From Nitrosomonas sp. (lineage in GTDB: Bacteria > Pseudomonadota > Gammaproteobacteria > Burkholderiales > Nitrosomonadaceae), in NCBI GenBank assembly GCA_030682075.1, contig JAUXRH010000171.1:1-43970 (forward strand): 43,970 bases of DNA. Direction: 5' to 3'. Numbering within the stretch: the first letter of the stretch is position 1; each line of letters starts with the position of its first letter. Both the position numbers and the translations under genes were made by a program. Of this stretch, positions 37,504 to 43,970 are shown one piece after another. The notes beneath the pieces are model-generated. The model was given only the letters and a program-made list of their open reading frames with translations. It had not been told where the DNA came from and made no database searches.

Positions 37504-38943
37504 CTAACATTCCGTGATACTGACGGCCAGTCCCCCAAGTGACGTTTCCTTGTATTTGACCGACATCTCCAGACCGGTCTGTTTCATGGCGGCGACACAA
37601 TTATCCAGTGACATGAAATGCTGACCGTTGCCTCGGATGGCTAATGATGCGGCGGTATAGGCTTTAATCGCACCAAAGCCATTGCGTTCAATACAGGGCA
37701 CCTGGACCAGACCGCCAACCGGATCACAGGTCATGCCGAGGTGATGTTCAAGCGCTATTTCCGCAGCATTCTCGATTTGTTCTGTTGTACCGCCTTTAAT
37801 CGCACATAAACCGGCTGCCGCCATGGCAGAAGCAGAGCCGACTTCACCCTGACATCCTACTTCTGCGCCGGAAATCGAGCTGCGATGTTTGATCAACCCG
37901 CCGATTGCGCCTGCAACAAGCAGAAAATCCCGAATCTGATCCACGCTGGCATCCTCATACGTGACCGCATAATAAATAATCGCAGGTATTACCCCAGCAG
38001 CGCCATTGGTCGGTGCAGTAACCACCATATGACCTGCTGCATTCTCTTCATTTACCGCCATGGCATAGGCACATAACCAATCATTAAGATTGGCTTTTTG
38101 TGGGTTTTCACGAAGTTGATGGAATAATGCTTTGGCCCGTCGTGGGATGTTAAGCCCACCGGGTAGACGACCTTCAGCCGCCAGGCCATTCTCAACACAG
38201 GCGCGCATCGCACGCCAGGTTGCATCCAGGCCATTATTTAATTCAGTTTCTGAGATGCGTTCAATTTCATTGCTGCGCTTCATGGCGGCAATAGATAAAC
38301 CACTTTGTGCCGACATCCGCATCATTGAATTGGCCGAATCAAATGGATAGCCACATGAAACCGATGTTTCGATTTTAAGTGGCGCAACTAACCGACCAAT
38401 TTCTGACAGCGTGGTGATAAAGCCACCGCCGATGGAGAAGTAGGTTTCTGTCAGTAACTGATTGTCTGTTTGATCAAGAAGCACAAGATCAGGTCTGATT
38501 TGTATTGGATTCGGTGGTTTTCTAATGGATCGGTCAATCAGTTCAAGAATAATGCCATTCGGATGTTCCGGCAGCGGATCACCGCGATCAAAAATAATAT
38601 CTTCGACCGGGCAAAAGCGAATGGATGTCGTTTCATTCAGCACAATGTGGTCACATGCCCAAAGCTGATTGACAAGCTTATTGATATCCTGATCAGCAAG
38701 CTGTGGCGGTGTGAAGCCGTGAATGCCAAGGAGGATGGCACGATCGGTTGCATGACCTTTGCCAGTAAATGCCAATGAACCTCTCAGTGTACAACGTATC
38801 TGCAGATGAGAAGTTTCAGCAAGTGACGAAATGAAAGATTGAATGCGCAGGCGAAAGTCTTTGGCAGCGACCATAGGCCCCATGGTATGGGAGCTTGATG
38901 GGCCAATGCCAATTTTAAAAAGGTCAAGAACGCTGATAAACAT
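37504..38943 (-). CDS. sdaA: L-serine ammonia-lyase (dehydratase), single chain
   Basis: MFISVLDLFKIGIGPSSSHTMGPMVAAKDF...CQGEVGSASAMAAAGLCAIKGGT...GMTCDPVGGLVQVPCIERNGFGAIKA. Confidence 0.96.
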   Translation of the reverse strand: MFISVLDLFKIGIGPSSSHTMGPMVAAKDFRLRIQSFISSLAETSHLQIRCTLRGSLAFTGKGHATDRAILLGIHGFTPPQLADQDINKLVNQLWACDHIVLNETTSIRFCPVEDIIFDRGDPLPEHPNGIILELIDRSIRKPPNPIQIRPDLVLLDQTDNQLLTETYFSIGGGFITTLSEIGRLVAPLKIETSVSCGYPFDSANSMMRMSAQSGLSIAAMKRSNEIERISETELNNGLDATWRAMRACVENGLAAEGRLPGGLNIPRRAKALFHQLRENPQKANLNDWLCAYAMAVNEENAAGHMVVTAPTNGAAGVIPAIIYYAVTYEDASVDQIRDFLLVAGAIGGLIKHRSSISGAEVGCQGEVGSASAMAAAGLCAIKGGTTEQIENAAEIALEHHLGMTCDPVGGLVQVPCIERNGFGAIKAYTAASLAIRGNGQHFMSLDNCVAAMKQTGLEMSVKYKETSLGGLAVSITEC

Positions 38944-39062
38944 AGGTAACTAGAAGATATTTATTATGGTGAATTTGTAACTGTTCAGCTTATCACTGTT
39001 TAACACGATAACAGTGGGAAGCATGCAGGTTGGCGCGTGTGAACTGCGCATATTTTTCTCAT

Positions 39063-39242
39063 GGGCACCTCTAAAAATCCATATTTGCGAGCAGCCGCTT
39101 TGCGGCTTGCCTGCTTACCCCGTTTCGTCACCATACTTCGTTGCTCACAAAAAACATTTCCTTACCTATCCATCCTATGCTGCGTCAATATTTTTTATTC
39201 GCGCCTGGTCTTGTTTAGAACTCTGAATTTTTAGAGGTGCCC
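39063..39242. repeat. MITE-like element 'A', copy 3 (180 bp)
   Basis: Near-identical to 9105-9284; flanked on both sides by TCAT. Confidence 0.9.
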
Positions 39243-39510
39243 TCATGTTGAAGTCAAACAATGGCAATCGGATAGTTGCCGGATAAAACCGAATAAGTAC
39301 GTTAATTTTTGATAGGTGCTAGTATCCTATATGTGCATATTGCACTCAACTGATTTCTAATGATGCATTACTGCAGACGGTTGATTATGACTGCATGTGG
39401 ATAGGTTTTATTGCTTTTGTAGCCTGGAGCATGACAGACGTCAGGATGCTATCAAATCATAAATCTACTTTCTTTTTAATATCCCGTGTTTCTTAAGGCT
39501 GTATCAAAAA

Positions 39511-40806
39511 ATGAAAATGACAACAAGAATAATTATCTGGATGATTGTCGGCCTGGTACTGGGCAGCGTGATAAATGTATTTGCCCGCGATGTGGCCTTT
39601 ATTCAGGATTATTTTGTAAATGGCTTATTTCATGTGTTGGGCACAATATTCATTAATTTATTAAAAATGCTGGTGGTTCCACTGGTTACCTTTTCACTCA
39701 TTTGTGGCGTATGTGGGATTGGTGATATTAAAAAACTGGGGCGTGTCGGGTTAAAGTCATTTTTATTGTTTTTATTTACGACGGCATCCGCAATTACATT
39801 GGCACTTTTTGTTGCTGTCCTGGTTGCGCCAGGTAAAGATTTTGACTTGACCAAAACGGAACAAGCCGTATTTGAGGCGCCACAGGCACCGCCTTTATCT
39901 CAAGTCTTTATTGATCTGGTTCCAAGTAATCCAGTGGCAGCTTACGCTGAAGGAAATATGTTGCAGATCATCTTTTTTACGATTTTATTTGCAGTGTGTA
40001 TTTTGATGATTGGAGAACGCGGACGCAGTATTGTGGTGAGTGCTGAAAAGCTGAATGAAGTGATGATGAAAGTTGTCGATGTTGTTATGTCTATTGCGCC
40101 CTATGGGGTGTTTGCCTTAATGGCTAAAACATTCTCTTTACAGGGACTGGGATTAATTTTGCCGATGATTGGTTATTTTGGCGTGGTTGTTTTGGTGCTA
40201 TTGCTACATGGAACCGGGACACTCATGTTGTTGTTGAAATTTATGGGACGGGTCAGTCCGTTAAAGTTTCTAAAAAAGATGCGGGCGGTACAGATATTTG
40301 CTTTTAGCACATCCAGTTCCAATGCAACTATTCCTGTTACGCTCAGAGCGGTAGAAAAACGGCTGGGTGTTGATAATTCCACCGCATCCTTTGTTGTTCC
40401 TTTTGGTGCTACCATTAATATGGATGGTACGGCGATCATGCAAGGGGTTGCGACGGTTTTTGTCGCCAATGTTTATGGCATAGAGCTGGGTCTGGCCGGT
40501 TATCTGACCGTCATTGGCATGGCCGTTTTAGCTTCAATAGGGACGGCAGGGGTACCGGGCGTTGGGCTGATTATGCTGGCCATGGTATTTAATCAGGTTG
40601 GCTTGCCGATTGAAGGGATTGCCCTGATCGTGGGGGTGGACCGTTTGCTGGACATGATGCGTACAGCGGTTAATGTGACCGGTGATGCGGTGGTGACAAC
40701 CATCGTTGCGCGAGGTGAAAATAGTATATCAATGAGTATCTTTAATGATCCTGATGCGGGAATGATAGAAGACGTGTATTTGCCCTCTGGAGAGGCGCGC
40801 ATATAA
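39511..40806 (+). CDS. Dicarboxylate/amino acid:cation symporter (DAACS family)
   Basis: KMLVVPLVTFSLICGVCGIGDIKKLGRVG...FSTSSSNATIPVTLRAVEKRLGVDNSTASFVVPFGATINMDGTAIMQG. Confidence 0.95.
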   Translation: MKMTTRIIIWMIVGLVLGSVINVFARDVAFIQDYFVNGLFHVLGTIFINLLKMLVVPLVTFSLICGVCGIGDIKKLGRVGLKSFLLFLFTTASAITLALFVAVLVAPGKDFDLTKTEQAVFEAPQAPPLSQVFIDLVPSNPVAAYAEGNMLQIIFFTILFAVCILMIGERGRSIVVSAEKLNEVMMKVVDVVMSIAPYGVFALMAKTFSLQGLGLILPMIGYFGVVVLVLLLHGTGTLMLLLKFMGRVSPLKFLKKMRAVQIFAFSTSSSNATIPVTLRAVEKRLGVDNSTASFVVPFGATINMDGTAIMQGVATVFVANVYGIELGLAGYLTVIGMAVLASIGTAGVPGVGLIMLAMVFNQVGLPIEGIALIVGVDRLLDMMRTAVNVTGDAVVTTIVARGENSISMSIFNDPDAGMIEDVYLPSGEARI

Positions 40807-40812
40807 AATTCA

Positions 40813-41110
40813 GGGCGCCGCTAAAAATCCATATTTGCGAGCAGCCGCTTTGCGGCTTGCCTGCTTACCCCGTTTCGTCACCATACTTCGTTGCCCGCAA
40901 AAAATGTTTCCTTACCCATCCATCATATGCTGCGTCAATATTTTTTATTCGCGCCTGGTCTTGTTTAGAACTCTGAATTTTTAGCGTAGTAATCGGCCTT
41001 CGACCGCAAGGCGTCAGGAAGAAACATGATGAAATTAGTAAAATAGATCTTTTTTATTTTTTATATTTCTTATAATCAGTAACTTATAATTGTTTCTTGA
41101 AAGAGGCGCC
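40813..41110. repeat. Composite MITE-like element: full A core plus inverted B arm (298 bp)
   Basis: Begins GGGCGCCGCTAAAAATCC, contains the A core to ~40984, then the reverse complement of the B arm, ends CTTGAAAGAGGCGCC. Confidence 0.85.
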
Positions 41111-41125
41111 TTTTATTTGGAAATA

Positions 41126-41656
41126 CTATTTATTTTGGCGCCATGGAGCAATATTGGCGCCAATAATCGATGTTTCTTCAGTGATCTGTGTGCCGTCAAA
41201 ATCAACTTGTTGACCCGCGTCTATGACGCGTATCTGGGAGCCGATATGAATCTCAATTTGGCCATCGGTTATCGCGATGCTGCCACCATCCTTCTGTTTT
41301 TGTAGACTAAAACGTGTGCCGATGTTCTTGATTCGGGCATTGCCTGCAATTGCGATCAGCTTGCTGGTATCCGCATCTTTATTTTTAATATCAAAGTAGA
41401 TGCTTCCCTGTAATAATTCGATTTCTGGTGGCTGGCTATTGCTAACGGTCATCGCGCTATTAGCATTCATATCGATACTAATGTCAGGCCCAACGGAAAC
41501 GTTTTGGTACTGTCCCGCTGCAGTTGCATGAAACTGGTTTGATAGCGGTGGCGGCAGGATAAAAACCACAGCACCGACTAACATGGCCGCGAGGGCACTA
41601 AGAAAGGGGATGACGAGTTTCTTGCGACTGAAATTGGATGCTTTGGATTCGGTCAT
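41126..41656 (-). CDS. FecR-like protein, C-terminally short
   Basis: TM near N-terminus; FecR-type core (ISIDMNANSAMTVSNSQPPEIELLQGSIYFDIKNKD...IAGNARIKNIGTRFSLQKQKDGGSIAITDGQIEI); ends at ...APWRQNK, 16 bp from the composite repeat. Confidence 0.75.
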   Translation of the reverse strand: MTESKASNFSRKKLVIPFLSALAAMLVGAVVFILPPPLSNQFHATAAGQYQNVSVGPDISIDMNANSAMTVSNSQPPEIELLQGSIYFDIKNKDADTSKLIAIAGNARIKNIGTRFSLQKQKDGGSIAITDGQIEIHIGSQIRVIDAGQQVDFDGTQITEETSIIGANIAPWRQNK

Positions 41657-41739
41657 ATTTTATTCTCGGTCTTGGTATGATTTATCCAATTATTCATAAT
41701 TACAGATACATGAATTCATGGAAAATTTGGATAGACTGT

Positions 41740-42159
41740 TTATTGTTCTGATGGATCAGTGATAAAGCCGATTCTTGCTAATCCGGCTTTGGCACCCATA
41801 CTCATTACCCGTGCGACATGCTCATATTGAACTTGCTTATCTGCCCGGATATGTAGTTCCGTATTGGGTGTTCTGGCAACGGTCGCAGTAAAACGTGGTG
41901 ATAGTTGTTCCAGTGCAATGGGCAAACCGTTCCAGAAAAGTTGACCATCTTTACGAATGGCTAATTCAATATGTTCAGGCTGAGTGAGATTGGGTTCACT
42001 TGAGGTTTTTGGCAGATCAATCTTTACCGAATGTGTGAGTAAGGGCGCGGTGATAATAAAGATTATCAATAACACTAACATAACATCGACCAATGGTACC
42101 ACATTGATCTCAGCCATTGGTGCCTGGCGTCCACTGTCATTTATGCTGCCAAATGCCAT
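41740..42159 (-). CDS. exbD: Biopolymer transport protein ExbD/TolR (second set)
   Basis: APMAEINVVPLVDVMLVLLIIFIITAPLLTHSVKIDLPKTS. Confidence 0.94.
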   Translation of the reverse strand: MAFGSINDSGRQAPMAEINVVPLVDVMLVLLIIFIITAPLLTHSVKIDLPKTSSEPNLTQPEHIELAIRKDGQLFWNGLPIALEQLSPRFTATVARTPNTELHIRADKQVQYEHVARVMSMGAKAGLARIGFITDPSEQ

Positions 42160-42917
42160 TATTGATCTCCTTCAGCGGGGGGTGATTTTAATATTGGTGA
42201 AACGTTAGGTGATGACCGTACTATATTTTCCGACTGATCCTTTATATCACCGACGGTAGTCAGTATAAATAGATCGTGCGCAAAGGCATCCAGACGTGCC
42301 AGCCAGATACGATTACGTCGGACAAAAGCGTTGTAAGCCAATACTGCCGGAATAGCAACGGCTAATCCTAATGCGGTCATAATCAACGCTTCTCCCACTG
42401 GGCCAGCGACCTTGTCTAAGGTTCCCTGGCCGGAAAGGCCAATCTGTACCAGTGCGTGGTAAATAGCCCATACGGTGCCAAACAAGCCGATATAAGGTGA
42501 TGCTGAGCCAGCCGATGCAATCAGTGTAAGACCATTTTCAACGCGGGTTGCTTCCTGATCAATACCATTGCGCAGTGCACGGGTAAGAAATTCACTGGTG
42601 CCACCAGCGGCGGCCAGTTTTTGTGAATCATGTATTTTTGAATCAGCTGCCGCATCTATTGCCAGCTTTGCAACTTGTGCAAATGCATTATCCGGAACCG
42701 AGCTATTTAATTTCACGCGGATTTCTTGCAGAGAATCAACACCCCAAAAGTGTTTGAGAAAAGCTTCTGCGCGTTTTTTCGCAATAAAATTAGCGATACT
42801 TTTGGTAATGATAAGATACCAACTCGTAATAGAGAGTGAGACTAACAGTACCAGAACACCGATGCCGACCGCATCTATTTGAGCGAGAAAGTGAGCAAAA
42901 CCAAGTTCTTTTTCCAT
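42159..42917 (-). CDS. exbB: MotA/TolQ/ExbB proton-channel protein (second set)
   Basis: ASAGSASPYIGLFGTVWAIYHALVQIGLSGQGTLDKVAGPVGEALIMTALGLAVAIPAVLAYNAFVRRN. Confidence 0.94.
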   Translation of the reverse strand: MEKELGFAHFLAQIDAVGIGVLVLLVSLSITSWYLIITKSIANFIAKKRAEAFLKHFWGVDSLQEIRVKLNSSVPDNAFAQVAKLAIDAAADSKIHDSQKLAAAGGTSEFLTRALRNGIDQEATRVENGLTLIASAGSASPYIGLFGTVWAIYHALVQIGLSGQGTLDKVAGPVGEALIMTALGLAVAIPAVLAYNAFVRRNRIWLARLDAFAHDLFILTTVGDIKDQSENIVRSSPNVSPILKSPPAEGDQ

Positions 42918-42921
42918 TTAA

Positions 42922-43629
42922 TTAATTTCCTTGCAGTACGAAATTGAAGGGTTGTAGGGCGATAGCGCGTACCGGTTGGCCATCACGGAGTGGCGGTCTA
43001 CACTGCCAGGTTTTTACTGCGGTCAATGCTGCTTCATCCAGACGTGAGTAGCCACTGCTATCAACTACTTCTGCAGTATTCACGCGGCCATTTTCATCGA
43101 GTTCTACTCGTAGTACCAGCTTGCCTTCTTCACCCATTCGCCGGGAAATCGGCGGATAGGCCGGTGCGTTCAGTGTGGGGCAAGAAACAGACAATTCGGA
43201 GGTTAAAGTAACCGGCCCGGCCTGCATCTGGGCGGGTGGTGTTACGACTTCTGGTTCAGGTGTGAGATCAACTTCCGGCGTCAGCAGGGGTTCTGGTTCA
43301 GGCATTGGCGCAACAGATTCTTCTTTGGGTAATGCGGGTACATTTGCCACCAAGCGGGGTTGCTTTGGTTTGGGTTCTGGTTTTTTTATCGGTTGCAGCT
43401 TCGCAGGCGGAGGTTCAGGCGCTTTCTTTGGTGCTGTCTCTGGTACTGACGCAGCAATGAAATCAGCGAATAGCGTTACCATATGCTCTGGCGGCGGAAT
43501 CAACCGATGCTTCCACAGTCCATAAAACAATGCGCCATGAATAGCAATGACAAACAACAGGCCTGGTAAAGAGATGAAATTCTGCTCTTTACCAAAGTAA
43601 TCTGTGTTTTTCTGGGATAATGATTGCAT
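42922..43629 (-). CDS. tonB: TonB energy-transducing protein (second set)
   Basis: N-terminal TM; Pro/Lys/Glu-rich linker; YPPISRRMGEEGKLVLRVELDENGRVNTAEVVDSSGYSRLDEAALTAVKTWQCRPP. Confidence 0.93.
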   Translation of the reverse strand: MQSLSQKNTDYFGKEQNFISLPGLLFVIAIHGALFYGLWKHRLIPPPEHMVTLFADFIAASVPETAPKKAPEPPPAKLQPIKKPEPKPKQPRLVANVPALPKEESVAPMPEPEPLLTPEVDLTPEPEVVTPPAQMQAGPVTLTSELSVSCPTLNAPAYPPISRRMGEEGKLVLRVELDENGRVNTAEVVDSSGYSRLDEAALTAVKTWQCRPPLRDGQPVRAIALQPFNFVLQGN

Positions 43630-43832
43630 TATCTGACAGCCAACGCTCGAAAAACTTCAGGTTTGTCTGATTGCTTGACTAGAAACCTTTTCTGAATTGT
43701 TTCGATGAAATTAATTCTAGTGATTGCTAATGTTGCAACAATTGCCATAGGAAGCGTGGTCGCCCAATTAGGTGCTGAGTAAAGATTACGGTTAAAACCG
43801 AGTTTTAACATCTTTTAATAAAGCGCTGGCTA

Positions 43833-43970
43833 GGAGTCTGTCGGGCTTAAGGTTGATCTACTGCGCAAATGGGACAAGCGGTTCATATTACCCTGATTTT
43901 TCGTTGCATAGAATGACTATGCGCCTCAAAATCCGGCCAATCTGTCCTCGCTTTCCCACTTTGCTCGCTA
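43833..43970. repeat. MITE-like element 'C', copy 2, opposite orientation, cut by window end
   Basis: GGAGTCTGTCGGGCTTAAGGTTGATCTACTG...GCGCCTCAAAATCCGGCCAATCTGTCCTCGCTTTCCCAC matches the reverse complement of 31254-31417. Confidence 0.85.

Noticed and set aside
43629-43811. 60-aa ORF upstream of the second tonB
   Set aside because: Short, no recognisable domain; more likely leader sequence.
1-43970. CRISPR arrays, prophage, rRNA, integrase/attachment sites or defence systems
   Set aside because: I saw no regularly spaced repeats, phage structural genes, rRNA or recognisable defence genes on either strand.

Overview
The window looks like a betaproteobacterial chromosome segment; the gene families and order suggest a Nitrosomonas-like ammonia oxidiser, but this is inference and I ran no search. 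From left to right it contains: (1) an internally deleted IS66-type relic that truncates a neighbouring gene; (2) a housekeeping block (ychF-pth-rplY-prs-tRNA-Gln-ispE-lolB, then minE-minD-minC); (3) a conserved membrane-anchored protein and a TPR lipoprotein; (4) an ~18.5 kb run of minus-strand genes joining a DUF3450/TtpC-like/ExbB/ExbD/TonB/TPR/TonB-receptor module to a minimal type II secretion-like ('secretion system X') module; (5) a divergent phoB; (6) accessory genes (DUF938, SDR, DUF1326, DUF2182, DUF3422, L-serine dehydratase, dicarboxylate symporter); (7) a second TonB-ExbB-ExbD set with a FecR-like protein. The most interesting signal is a pair of near-identical Pho-box-like sequences (15/18 identical to each other), each exactly 10 bp upstream of a -10-like hexamer. 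One faces phoB and the other faces the TonB/secretion run. This suggests a phosphate-responsive envelope transport/secretion system. The window also carries at least three families of short non-coding inverted-repeat elements (MITE-like), including a modular core-plus-arm family.
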